Origin: CAJXVA01 sp963761755
Lineage (GTDB): Bacteria; Myxococcota_A; Polyangia; Nannocystales; Nannocystaceae
Assembly: GCA_963761755.1 (NCBI GenBank)
Contig: CAVXIC010000008.1
Location: forward strand, 186,001 to 250,000
DNA: 64,000 nucleotides
Direction: 5' to 3'
The position numbers and the translations under genes are program-made. The notes under the pieces are model-generated. The model ran no database searches. It was not told the DNA's origin and saw only the letters and a list, made by a program, of their open reading frames with translations. This document shows positions 1 through 9,984 of the stretch, piece by piece. Position 1 is the stretch's first letter, and each line of letters begins with the position of its first letter.

Positions 1-334
1 CCACGCGCAGGCCTCCCCGCGCCGCATCGGGCAGCGCATCTCCGCGCAGCGAGAAGAACACGATCCCCCCGAGCACCGTCCATCCCAGCCACGCGAGGGC
101 GGCCGACAGCCCCGCGGCGCTCGCGATGCCGACCGCGAGCTCGGGGTTTTGGGTGACCATCTCGGCCAGTCGGGCGAACGCGTGCTGGGCGTCGACCTCG
201 CCGCCGTAGGGGCCGAGCACGAACGTGGCCATCCACGCCGTGACCGCGGCGCCCGCCAGGCCCCACGCGAGCGTCGAGACCAGCGCGATCACGTAGACCC
301 AGCGCGCGTTCCAGGCGGTGCGCAGCACGCTCAT
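1..334 (-). CDS. Membrane protein, C-terminus cut by window edge
   Basis: The reverse-strand reading frame starts with ATG at 334 and runs off the left edge after about 111 codons. The start overlaps the stop of the M1 peptidase gene in an ATGA arrangement, so the two are translationally coupled. The visible part begins MSVLRTAWNARWVYVIALVS. It has a hydrophobic segment at about residues 12-40, a short polar stretch, and a second hydrophobic segment at about residues 68-95, as expected of an integral inner-membrane protein. No family is recognisable from this fragment. The coupling suggests that it works with, or is at least co-produced with, the aminopeptidase lipoprotein. Confidence 0.7.
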   Translation of the reverse strand, partial: MSVLRTAWNARWVYVIALVSTLAWGLAGAAVTAWMATFVLGPYGGEVDAQHAFARLAEMVTQNPELAVGIASAAGLSAALAWLGWTVLGGIVFFSLRGDALPDAARGGLRV

Positions 335-2373
335 GGCGACACCCCCAGCAGCGCCGAGAGCACGGCGGCTTCGGCCAGCTCGGCCAGATCCGCGTCGGTA
401 CCCGGTGGACGCGCGTCGCGACGCGCATAGCGGACGTTGTCGAAGCGCACGGCCTCCAGCTCCAGGTGGCGATCGGGATCGAGGGCGACGAACTCGACCC
501 TCTTGCCTGCGAAGGTGAGGGTCGTGGTGGGCGTGGACCCGTCCCACCAGCCGCGGGCGAGGGTGCCGTCCTCGAAGGTGACGGCGTACTGCACCGGGGT
601 GATGAAGCCACCGGACCGCTCCAAGACGACCACCGCCTCGTCGGCGACCTCGTCGGGGGCGTCGGTCTGGGACCACGTGCCATCGGCGGCGCGGTGCCAG
701 CCCGCACCGGACCCGGCGGCGCGGTTTTCGACCCAGCGGACCGAGAAGGCGACCGAGTGTGGGGTGCGCAGCGCCTGCTGCAGCCAGTCGCGGACGTCGA
801 GCGACGTCGACCCATCGAGCGCGACGCGTCCGTCCGGGGTCTCGGCGAGCCCTTCGACCAGCGTGTCGATGAAGTCCTCCGGCGTGGGGTGGGCGAAGCG
901 AAACCGCTGGGTGTACGTGCGCATCGCATCGTCGAAGCGCGCGTGGCCGACCAGGTTTCGCAGGGTCCGCAGCGCCGCGGCCGTCTTGCGGTAGACGGTG
1001 CGGCCGTACAACCCCTCGACCTCGACGAACGCGTCGGCGGCCTGGTCGACGATGGCGGTCCCCTCCAGGCGCGCCATGTCCAGCCGCATCAGGTCGGCCG
1101 CGTCCAGCGTCTGCCCCAGGACACGGAGCGCCCAGCTACCGTCCTGGGAGTCGTCGAGCACCAGCGTGTTGGCGAAGGTGTTGAGGCCTTCGTCCAGCCA
1201 GGGGGCTTCGAACTCGTTGGAGGCCAGGATGCCCTGGAAGTACTGGTGGCCGAACTCGTGCACCGTGGTGAAGCGTCCGTCCAGGCGCAGCGTGAACGCG
1301 CGCTGCAGCGGACCGGGGACCTCCAGCAGGGGACTGCTGGTAAAGAAGGTGGGGTACTCCATGCCGCCGGCGCCGGCGGCCCTCGCCGGCGGGTGCACGA
1401 TCGTGATCGTGGTCCACGGATAGGGTCCGAAGCGGGCTTGCATGGAGTCCACGGCCTCGAGCAGGGCCTCGAGGTGGACGGGCGCGTCGCGCCAGGTCTC
1501 GGGGGTATGAAGCTGGCGGATGCGAATGCCGTCGTGGGTGGCCACGTGCTCGACGAACTGTGGCGAGGCTGCCCACGCGAAGTCGTGCACCATCTGGGCC
1601 TCGTAGGTCAGCTTGTGACCGGCGGCGTCGTCGTCCTGCGCGGTGCGGATCCCGGTGGCTCCGACGACCCACCCCTGGGGCACGTCGAGGATCACCCGGT
1701 AGTTCCCGAAGTCGGCGAAGAACTCGGCGTGAAACGTGAAGACGTGGTTGTTCCAGGTGCCGTCCGCCTGGAGGACCGCGAGCTTGGGGTACCACTGCCC
1801 GGCGAGCACGAAGTCGCGGGCGTAGCCGGTCCGGGCGAAGACCTCCGGCAGGTGGGTGGTGAACGCGATGTCGAGCTGAACCTCGTCGCCGGGGCTCAGC
1901 GGTGCGGGCAACTCGACCCGCGCGACGGTGGGGTCGTCTCCGGGCTGCAGCTGCAGGGCCCGCTTGCCGTCCACGGCCACGATGGAGCGGACCTCCACGC
2001 GCCCGTGTGGGCTCTGCATCCCCTGCGCGCTGGCGCGGTGTGAGCCTCGGCCCTCCCGCATCCAGGCCGTGTCCTGGGCCGAGAACGCGTTCATGTACAG
2101 ATGCAGCTCCACGTCGTCGACGGCCGCGCCGCTGCGGTTGCGGAACGTGATGCGCTCCAGGCCTTCGATGGTGTGGGCTTGGGGATCGAGCTTGGCGTCG
2201 ATGGCGTAGTCGGTGATGCGGGCGGCCTCGGGCACGTCGCCGCGGGCCTGCACGGGCCGCAGGGCCTCGGTCGGCTCGGGGATCTGCAGCCCGACGCTGC
2301 GGGCGGGCGCGGACCCTCCGTCACATGCGGGCAGCGCGAGAACGCCGACACAGAGCACAGACACCAGGCGCAT
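331..2373 (-). CDS. M1-family zinc metallopeptidase, lipoprotein
   Basis: This is a 680-residue exported zinc aminopeptidase of the M1 (gluzincin) family. The zinc site is HEFGH at about residues 372-376, with the third ligand Glu395 in WLDEGLN, the spacing of 18 residues that is usual for M1. GGMEYP, about 35 residues before it, takes the place of the family's GxMEN substrate-binding motif. The N-terminus MRLVSVLCVGVLALPAC is a signal peptide with a lipobox (LPAC), so the mature enzyme should be anchored to a membrane through Cys17. The start at 2373 was chosen because it gives this signal peptide; the frame stays open to 2970 but would then run over tsaE. It is divergent from tsaE with 48 bp between the starts and overlaps the next gene by 4 bp. 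Substrates are unknown; peptide scavenging is the likely role. Confidence 0.88.
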   Translation of the reverse strand: MRLVSVLCVGVLALPACDGGSAPARSVGLQIPEPTEALRPVQARGDVPEAARITDYAIDAKLDPQAHTIEGLERITFRNRSGAAVDDVELHLYMNAFSAQDTAWMREGRGSHRASAQGMQSPHGRVEVRSIVAVDGKRALQLQPGDDPTVARVELPAPLSPGDEVQLDIAFTTHLPEVFARTGYARDFVLAGQWYPKLAVLQADGTWNNHVFTFHAEFFADFGNYRVILDVPQGWVVGATGIRTAQDDDAAGHKLTYEAQMVHDFAWAASPQFVEHVATHDGIRIRQLHTPETWRDAPVHLEALLEAVDSMQARFGPYPWTTITIVHPPARAAGAGGMEYPTFFTSSPLLEVPGPLQRAFTLRLDGRFTTVHEFGHQYFQGILASNEFEAPWLDEGLNTFANTLVLDDSQDGSWALRVLGQTLDAADLMRLDMARLEGTAIVDQAADAFVEVEGLYGRTVYRKTAAALRTLRNLVGHARFDDAMRTYTQRFRFAHPTPEDFIDTLVEGLAETPDGRVALDGSTSLDVRDWLQQALRTPHSVAFSVRWVENRAAGSGAGWHRAADGTWSQTDAPDEVADEAVVVLERSGGFITPVQYAVTFEDGTLARGWWDGSTPTTTLTFAGKRVEFVALDPDRHLELEAVRFDNVRYARRDARPPGTDADLAELAEAAVLSALLGVSP

Positions 2374-2421
2374 CGCGGCATCGGTACCACACGCCCCGCG
2401 CAGGGGTACACTGCGTTCGCG

Positions 2422-2928
2422 GTGCACCGGCGCGGCCTGAACCAAGATCAACTCGAAGCGCTCGGCGAGCAGCTGGGCGCGCTGGTGTCCGCGGGGAGCG
2501 TCGTGCTGCTCGAGGGTCCGATGGGCGCGGGCAAGACCACGTTCACGCGCGCGCTGGGTCGGGGCATGAAGCTGACGCGCCCCGATCGGGTCTGCAGCCC
2601 GACGTACAACATCTGCCTGACGCACCCCGGTCCGGTGCCGCTGGTGCACGTCGATCTGTTTCGGCTCGCGCCCGACGACGACGGCCCCACGCCCGCGTCC
2701 TTCGAAGCGCTGGGCCTCGAAGACCTGCTCGACCGCGTGGGCGACGAAGATCCGGGCACCGAGCCGGACGGGTCCGTGCTCGTGGTCGAGTGGTCCAACC
2801 TGTGGCAGCACCGGGACCTCGACGCGCTGAAGGTGGGCTTGTCGCGCCCCGAGCCCGCGTGCCGAGATCTCGCCGCAGTGGCCACCGGGCCCCGTCACGC
2901 CGCAATTTTGCGTCGCTGGGCCGGTTGA
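2422..2928 (+). CDS. tsaE: tRNA threonylcarbamoyladenosine biosynthesis ATPase TsaE
   Basis: TsaE is the P-loop ATPase that works with TsaB, TsaC and TsaD to make the t6A modification at position 37 of ANN-decoding tRNAs. The 168-residue frame carries the Walker A motif GPMGAGKTTF, then SPTYNI and the HVDLFRL motif that follow it in this family. A conserved C-terminal VVEWSNLW is also present (usual form ivEW). The start is a GTG at 2422, which gives a family-typical length; the frame is open further upstream but that stretch lies inside the peptidase gene. The gene stands alone here, divergent from the M1 peptidase. Confidence 0.9.
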   Translation: MHRRGLNQDQLEALGEQLGALVSAGSVVLLEGPMGAGKTTFTRALGRGMKLTRPDRVCSPTYNICLTHPGPVPLVHVDLFRLAPDDDGPTPASFEALGLEDLLDRVGDEDPGTEPDGSVLVVEWSNLWQHRDLDALKVGLSRPEPACRDLAAVATGPRHAAILRRWAG

Positions 2929-3104
2929 GGCTGTGGCGTTTCGCCCCACGCCGTGAGTCGGCTGACGCAATTGGCGGTTTCAGATCTTCCCAAGCTCGCC
3001 AGAATGCCTCCGTTTGGCAGAAATTCGGCGCTCAGACGGTTTTCGGGCTTTTCACCGCGCGAAAATCGGGTTTATGGTGCGTCGGCGGGCGCGGATGCCG
3101 ACAC

Positions 3105-3134
3105 TTGGAAAACGGCCACGAAAGGCCGTCTACA
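3105..3134 (+). promoter_or_regulatory. Possible sigma-70-like promoter of the histone gene
   Basis: In the 277-bp gap before the histone gene there is TTGGAA at 3105-3110, an 18-bp spacer and TCTACA at 3129-3134. This would give a leader of roughly 65 nt. The gap is visibly less GC-rich than the neighbouring genes (for example runs such as gaaaatcgggttta near 3060), in keeping with a regulatory region. The match to consensus is modest, and promoter rules for this lineage are not well known, so this is only a candidate. Nothing else is recognisable in the gap. Confidence 0.22.
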
Positions 3135-3205
3135 GCGGATCTGAGCCCTGACCCTCAACCCCGCCGCCCACGCGGCACCCAACTCAAGCAATAAGGATCA
3201 TCATC

Positions 3206-3400
3206 ATGGCCCGTTCGTCCAAGCCCAAGGAAATTGTCGTCGTCGGTTCGAAAGTCAAAGAAGTCGTCAAGGAAGCCGGCCTCCGTAGCGACGGAGAGCT
3301 CGTCCAGGCGGTCTCTGACAAGGTGCACGACCTGCTCGGCGCAGCCATCAAGCGCTGTCAGGACAACAACCGCAGCACCGTTCGCCCCTACGACTTGTAG
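3206..3400 (+). CDS. Bacterial histone-fold DNA-binding protein
   Basis: A 64-residue protein with the layout of a single minimal histone fold. A short first helix (SKVKEVVKEAG, about residues 15-25) is followed by a loop, a long central helix (about residues 29-54) and a second loop, NNRSTV. A short last helix ends in PYDL. The second loop carries the Arg-Thr pair (R56, T58) and the closing Asp63 characteristic of histone folds, where Arg and Asp form a salt bridge. The tail-less short form most resembles the Bdellovibrio-type bacterial histones. The start is supported by AAGGAT 9 bases before the ATG. The gene is monocistronic, with a strong hairpin behind it and a long leader region before it, as expected of a highly expressed nucleoid protein. 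Function in DNA compaction is inferred from family, not shown here. Confidence 0.82.
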   Translation: MARSSKPKEIVVVGSKVKEVVKEAGLRSDGELVQAVSDKVHDLLGAAIKRCQDNNRSTVRPYDL

Positions 3401-3455
3401 TCGTCGGATTCTTGGCCGGCCGCACGACACGCTGCGGTCCGGCAACAAGGCAAGT

Positions 3456-3492
3456 AGACGAGCGCGTTCCTCTGACGAGGGCGCGCTCGTCT
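3456..3492 (+). terminator. Hairpin behind the histone gene
   Basis: AGACGAGCGCG at 3456-3466 pairs perfectly with CGCGCTCGTCT at 3482-3492. The loop contains a further CCTC/GAGG pairing, and the hairpin is followed by GCGTTT. It lies 55 bp behind the histone stop and before the next gene on the same strand, so it probably ends or stabilises the histone transcript. The U tract is weak, so intrinsic termination is likely but not certain. Confidence 0.55.
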
Positions 3493-3541
3493 GCGTTTGG
3501 CGTGGCGCGCCGCGGCCGGGTCTGATAGGTCCCAAAGGGCG

Positions 3542-4552
3542 GTGGCCGGCTACCCGATCGATCGCGCGAGCTATCGCACCCTCGACCCCGACTGGGAGGG
3601 AGAGGTCGTCATCGCGGACATCGACCGCACGTATCTGGCGACGCGATTCTCGAGCATGAAGGGCATGCTGCGGATTCCGTTCGAGCGGGCCGCGCAGAAG
3701 CGAGACATCGAGGGGATGGCCCGTCTGCTCCGCGAGCTGCGGCGCGGCCCCGGCCGCACCACCCGTGACACGCCGCTGTTCTTCCTCTCGGCCAGCCCCA
3801 AGCAGCTGCGACGCGTCATCGAGCGCAAGATGGGGCTCGACGGGATCAGCTTCGATGGCACCACGTTCAAGGACTGGGGCCGCGTGTTCCGGGGCGGCAT
3901 GCCCAAGCGGATCAAGGAGCAGGTCGGCTTCAAGCTGACGGCGCTGCTCACCTCGCGCTCCTTCCTGCCGCTGGGCGCTCACGAGATCTTGCTCGGCGAC
4001 GACCTCGAGACCGACCCGATCACCTACGGGCTGTACGCGGACGTGCTCGCCGAGCGCATCCCCACCGCCGACCTGGCGCGGGTGCTGCGTGCGAACGGGG
4101 TCGGGCACGCCGACGCGGCGCACATCGAGCGGATCCGGAGGGACCTGCAGCCCGGACGCGGCGTGCGGCGAGCGTTCATTCGGCTCGAACGCCACCAAGA
4201 CTCCGACGACTTCCTCGACTTCGGGCCGGGCGTCGTCGGGTGCCGGGGTGCGTTCCAGATGTCCGTCGTGCACTGGCGCATGGGGCTCGTGTCGCTCTCG
4301 GGCGTGGGCCGGGTGGCCGCGGCGCTGGCGAGCCGGGGCGTCTCGGGCGAGACGCTGGGGCGTCGCATCCATGACCTTCGCCGGCGGGCGATGGTGGAGA
4401 CCGACGAGGCGGCGGCCGTGCTCGAGACGATCCGCGCGCACGGGGTGGAGATCGGGGACCAGGTGATGCCGGAGCCGGATGCGCGCTGGCTCGAGGTATG
4501 GGAGCGGTCCGCGGACCGCGTGTGGACGCCCGAGGCGTTCGTGGGCAGCTAG
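3542..4552 (+). CDS. App1/LNS2-like HAD-superfamily phosphatase
   Basis: A 336-residue protein with the HAD phosphatase signature. Motif I is DIDRT (Asp26 nucleophile, Asp28 acid/base); a serine motif follows in FFLSASP, then a conserved Lys region (GTTFKDW), and the acidic motif IV is LLGDDLETD. The setting VVIADIDRT followed by an insert and FFLSASPKQL resembles the App1 phosphatidate-phosphatase catalytic domain. A lipid phosphate substrate is therefore plausible but unproven. The GTG at 3542 was chosen because it follows AAAGGG and gives a compact N-terminus; a TTG at 3497 is the alternative. The C-terminal 130 residues after motif IV match nothing I know. The stop codon TAG at 4550-4552 is formed by the end of an inserted 166-bp repeat. 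Confidence 0.72.
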   Translation: MAGYPIDRASYRTLDPDWEGEVVIADIDRTYLATRFSSMKGMLRIPFERAAQKRDIEGMARLLRELRRGPGRTTRDTPLFFLSASPKQLRRVIERKMGLDGISFDGTTFKDWGRVFRGGMPKRIKEQVGFKLTALLTSRSFLPLGAHEILLGDDLETDPITYGLYADVLAERIPTADLARVLRANGVGHADAAHIERIRRDLQPGRGVRRAFIRLERHQDSDDFLDFGPGVVGCRGAFQMSVVHWRMGLVSLSGVGRVAAALASRGVSGETLGRRIHDLRRRAMVETDEAAAVLETIRAHGVEIGDQVMPEPDARWLEVWERSADRVWTPEAFVGS

Positions 4553-4715
4553 AGCGGCGATCAGTTTGATTCCATGCGCTGATGCACGCCCGGGGCCGCA
4601 CCTGACGGTGTCGCGCGGCGCTCGTGGTGTGCCCGACACAACTTCGGCCACGCTCCTACCCAGGAACGGCCCCAGACGCACCTCAGCACCCGGAATCAAA
4701 CTGGTCGCCGCTCTA
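4550..4715 (+). mobile_element. 166-bp MITE-like element, copy 1
   Basis: A non-coding element bounded by TA on both sides. Its ends are inverted repeats: GAGCGGCGATCAGTTTGATT at the left and the same with one change (ACCAG for ATCAG) inverted at the right, and the imperfect pairing continues inwards. A second copy lies at 41591-41756 in the opposite orientation with the same length and only two mismatches (164/166). TA flanks and no coding capacity fit a miniature inverted-repeat element moved by an IS630/Tc1-mariner-type transposase. No such transposase is in this window. It sits in the stop codon of the App1-like phosphatase gene. Confidence 0.85.
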
Positions 4716-4785
4716 GGCCCTCTGTCCTTGAAGGGGCCTTTCGAAAAGGCCCCTCGCTGCGGCCGACGAGTCGCCCTTGGCTTCA
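4716..4785 (+). repeat. Short interspersed GGGGCC-hairpin repeat, copy A
   Basis: About 65 bp that recurs at 25099-25165 in the same orientation. The shared core includes GAAGGGGC, a TTTCGAA loop, AGGCCCC, then CGCTGCGGCCGAC and AGTCGCCCT. The first part folds into GGGGCC/GGCCCC with a small loop. Before the neighbouring MITE was inserted, this copy would have followed directly on the TAG stop of the phosphatase gene, just as copy B follows the mqnB stop. It may act as a 3' transcript hairpin or a REP-type element. The remaining bases to 4832 show no further feature. Confidence 0.65.
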
Positions 4786-4832
4786 CCCCAAACGGGCGCC
4801 TTTTGGCTAGCAGCCCGGTGCTACGGTTGGGC

Positions 4833-6863
4833 CTACGTCGCGTTGGGCCCCTCGATGGGCTCTTCGAGGATTTGCCAGCGTTCGAACACCCGCGGACTCT
4901 TGTCCAGCTCCACGAGGAACTTGCTGGGCCGCATCATCCGCGAGGGCCCGTCCTTGGCCTCTTCGATGGTGGGGTAGAGCATGTACAGCTCCGACATCGC
5001 GCGCGTGGTGGCGACGTAGAAGAGGCGGCGCTCCTCCTCGGTCTCGGTCGGGGAGCGCAGGGCGACGGCGGAGGGGAAGCGACCCTCGGCCATCCAGATC
5101 ATGAAGCAGATCGGCCACTCCAGGCCCTTGGCCTGGTGCACGGTGGTCAGGACGAGCTTGTCGTCGGGCTCTTCGCCGGAGAGGACGTTCTCCGCCTGGA
5201 TGCCCTGCACCAGCGCCAGCTCACTGAGGAATGCCTCGGGACCGGCGAACCGGTCCGCGTACTCGCTGAGGTGCTCGAGGTCTTCCTTGCGGGCGTCGGC
5301 GTTGGTGAAGGAGCGCTCTGCGTACTCGCGGTAGTGCTCCTCGACGACCTGCTTGATCGCGGCGCCGGGGCTGCGCTGCTCGGGCTCGTGCAGGGTGCCC
5401 CACAGCGCGCTCAGGCGCCCCAGGGCCTGTTTGGCCTGCCCGCGGGCGGTCTGGGCGTGATTGAGCAGGATCTCCGCGGGCGTCTGACGCTCGGCGCTGG
5501 CGTCGAGGCCGGCGAGCTTTTGGGCCAGCGCTTCGGCCGTCTGCAAGCCCACCCCTGGCCACTGCCGCAGCAGCCGCAGCCACGCCAGCTCGTCGCGCGG
5601 GTTCTCGCGGGCGCGCAGGTAGGCGACCACGTCCTTGATGTGGGCCTGCTCGAAGAACTTCACGCCCGAGCGGATGCTGTAGGGGATCTGGCGGCGGGTG
5701 AGCTCGACCTGGAGCTCGAGGCTGTGCGCGTGGTTGCGATAGAGCACCGCCATCTTGCGCAGCGGCAGCTGCTGCTCGTGATGCAGCTCCAGCACCCGCT
5801 GGGCCACGAACTCCGCCTGCTGGTACACGTCGCGCAGGGGGATGAGTGCCGGCACCATGCCGTTGTTCTTGACCGCGTTGAGCTCCTTGAAGTGCTGGCG
5901 GCGGTTGAAGCCGATGCTGCGGTTGGCGAGGTCGAGAATCTCGGGGGTGCTGCGGTAGTTGGTGGTGAGCTTGAGGACCTGTCCGTCTCGGTGGCGCTGG
6001 GCGAAGCCGGCGATCTGCTCGAAGTCGGCGCCGCGAAAGCCGTAGATCGACTGCGCGTCGTCGCCGACCGCGGTCAGGCTTCCGCAGCGGGCGGCCATGC
6101 GGTCGCACAGCGAGCCCTGCAGGGCCGTGACGTCTTGGTACTCGTCGACCAGCACGTGGTCGTAGGCGCCCTGAAGCTCGTCGGCGACCTCGCTGCAGGC
6201 GGGGTCCGTCAGCAGCCGATGCCACAGGGTGATCAGGTCGTTGAAGTCGACGAGGTTGTTCTGCCGCTTGCGCTGCATGAACCGCGCGGCGGTGTCCTCG
6301 ATCGCGGGCAGCTGCGGCACCAGCTTGGGCGCCCGCTCGGCGATGACCTGGGCCAGCGGCGTGAGGGTGGAGCCCGACAGCCCGATCATGCTCGAGAGCA
6401 CCTTGGGCTGCGGGAAGCGCCGCGCGCTGAGCTTCTCCAGGCCCTGCTCGGCGATGACGCTCGACAGCAGGGTGCGGGCGTCCTCGGGATCGAGGATGCC
6501 GAAGTCGAGCCCGAGCCCGACGTGCTCACCGTACCGGCGCAGCAGCTTGTGCCCGATGTGGTGGAAGGTGCCCGCGCTGGCGCCGTGCATGTCGATGCCC
6601 ACGGTGGCCTCGACCCGGCTGACCATCTCCTTGGCGGCCCGGTTGGTGAAGGTGCACAGCAGGATGCGGTCGGGTGGGCAGCCCTCCTGCACGAAGCGCG
6701 CGACCCGGTAGATCAGCGTTCGCGTCTTGCCCGAGCCCGCGCCGGCGATGACCAGCAGGGGCTGGGCAGGGGCCTCGACCACCGCCTGCTGCTGCGGATT
6801 GAGGTCGCGGGTCGGGTCGAAGCGCGGCCGGCTGGGCTTTGCCGTCTTGAGGACGTACTTCAC
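4833..6863 (-). CDS. UvrD/PcrA-like superfamily I DNA helicase
   Basis: A 676-residue ATP-dependent 3'-5' DNA helicase. All SF1A motifs are visible in order: Q motif NPQQQAVV, Walker A GAGSGKT (residues 41-47), motif Ia CTFTNRAAKEM, motif II VDEYQD, motif III GDDAQSIYGFRGA, motif IV TTNYRST, motif V TTVHQAKGLEW and motif VI ERRLFYVATTRA. UvrD, PcrA and Rep are somewhat longer (about 670-770); this protein lacks a long C-terminal tail, so I give no gene symbol. The substitution Asp for Gln in GDDAQSIYGFRGA is common in Rep-like bacterial enzymes. It should act in replication restart or DNA repair. It stands alone on this strand, with the repeat region behind it. Confidence 0.9.
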   Translation of the reverse strand: MKYVLKTAKPSRPRFDPTRDLNPQQQAVVEAPAQPLLVIAGAGSGKTRTLIYRVARFVQEGCPPDRILLCTFTNRAAKEMVSRVEATVGIDMHGASAGTFHHIGHKLLRRYGEHVGLGLDFGILDPEDARTLLSSVIAEQGLEKLSARRFPQPKVLSSMIGLSGSTLTPLAQVIAERAPKLVPQLPAIEDTAARFMQRKRQNNLVDFNDLITLWHRLLTDPACSEVADELQGAYDHVLVDEYQDVTALQGSLCDRMAARCGSLTAVGDDAQSIYGFRGADFEQIAGFAQRHRDGQVLKLTTNYRSTPEILDLANRSIGFNRRQHFKELNAVKNNGMVPALIPLRDVYQQAEFVAQRVLELHHEQQLPLRKMAVLYRNHAHSLELQVELTRRQIPYSIRSGVKFFEQAHIKDVVAYLRARENPRDELAWLRLLRQWPGVGLQTAEALAQKLAGLDASAERQTPAEILLNHAQTARGQAKQALGRLSALWGTLHEPEQRSPGAAIKQVVEEHYREYAERSFTNADARKEDLEHLSEYADRFAGPEAFLSELALVQGIQAENVLSGEEPDDKLVLTTVHQAKGLEWPICFMIWMAEGRFPSAVALRSPTETEEERRLFYVATTRAMSELYMLYPTIEEAKDGPSRMMRPSKFLVELDKSPRVFERWQILEEPIEGPNAT

Positions 6864-7029
6864 GGGCCCGCGCAGCTTCGCGTGTCGAGCACGCGGGGGT
6901 CAACACGCACCTGTCCGCGCGTCCAGGGTGGGCGGACCGTCCGCACCGGCGCGGCTGGCTCCGCGCTCGAGTGACCCATTGCGGGCTCCGGGGGTGCGCG
7001 GGAGGGCTGGCTGCCCTACGAGCCTGTCT

Positions 7030-7548
7030 GTGGACGAACTGTGCATCGAGGCGACGACACCGGTTTTCGCGATCGGCTGGGCGCCGTCGGTGATGCTGTA
7101 TGTGTGGCGCGAGGCCACGACGCTCGAGGCTGCTCGAGCGGCGATGGCCACGTTGCAGCGTGCACGAGAAGCGAGTCGCAGCGGCCGCGGGGTGCTGCTG
7201 GGGATCGTCGAGGCGCGCACGCCCCCGCCCGATGTCGCCGTGCGCCGCGAGATCGCCGAGGGGTTGGCCCGCCACGGCGACTTCGTGGTCGCATCCGCGC
7301 TGGTGTTCGAAGGCCACGGTTTTGAGGCGTCGATGGTTCGAATGGTCGCCACCGGCCTGTCGATGTTCGCCCGCTTCCCATTCCCCCACCACGTCTTCGA
7401 GAGCCTGGGTGATGGTGTCCGCTGGCTCGAACGTGCATCCGCGCGCGAGTCCGAGCCGTTCGAGGCCCAACGGCTCGAGGCGTTGGTCACGCGACTCCGG
7501 AACGCGCCGTTGGCCTGGGGGCGGACCGGGACGGGCCACGGACTTTAG
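7030..7548 (+). CDS. Conserved hypothetical protein, 172 residues
   Basis: The frame from GTG 7030 encodes a small soluble alpha/beta protein: VFAIGWAPSVMLYVWRE, then a helical stretch rich in Ala and Arg, and VVASALVFEGHGFEASMVR towards the middle. The overall pattern, with short hydrophobic strands alternating with amphipathic helices, recalls STAS or SpoIIAA-like folds and small myxobacterial proteins of unknown role; I cannot assign a family. There is no signal peptide or membrane segment. The start is uncertain, since the frame is open to 6727 over the helicase start. It converges with the DPP-IV-type gene, with 16 bp between the stops. Confidence 0.6.
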   Translation: MDELCIEATTPVFAIGWAPSVMLYVWREATTLEAARAAMATLQRAREASRSGRGVLLGIVEARTPPPDVAVRREIAEGLARHGDFVVASALVFEGHGFEASMVRMVATGLSMFARFPFPHHVFESLGDGVRWLERASARESEPFEAQRLEALVTRLRNAPLAWGRTGTGHGL

Positions 7549-7564
7549 ACACGAGGTACCCGAA

Positions 7565-9901
<2,337 letters not shown>

Positions 9902-9984
9902 GGGCCGGATAGTTGCAGTCGGGGCTCCGGGTGACAACGCCGGCGCTTGCGCCGACGCCCGTTTGCAGGCAAAAACGCTGCGTC

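Noticed and set aside
2374..2970. Extension of the M1 peptidase frame over the divergent gene
   Set aside because: The extension would bury the lipoprotein signal peptide and covers tsaE, which has all family motifs.
3155..4786. Reverse frame of 543 codons across the App1-like phosphatase and the MITE
   Set aside because: It runs opposite a gene with complete HAD motifs and includes the non-coding repeat, so it is not a transposase or any other real gene.
4479..6974. Forward frame of 831 codons opposite the helicase gene
   Set aside because: It is the antisense of a clear UvrD-like gene. In this GC-rich DNA with strong third-position bias the antisense frames stay open; the product is Val/Leu/Gly/Arg-rich and has no domain.
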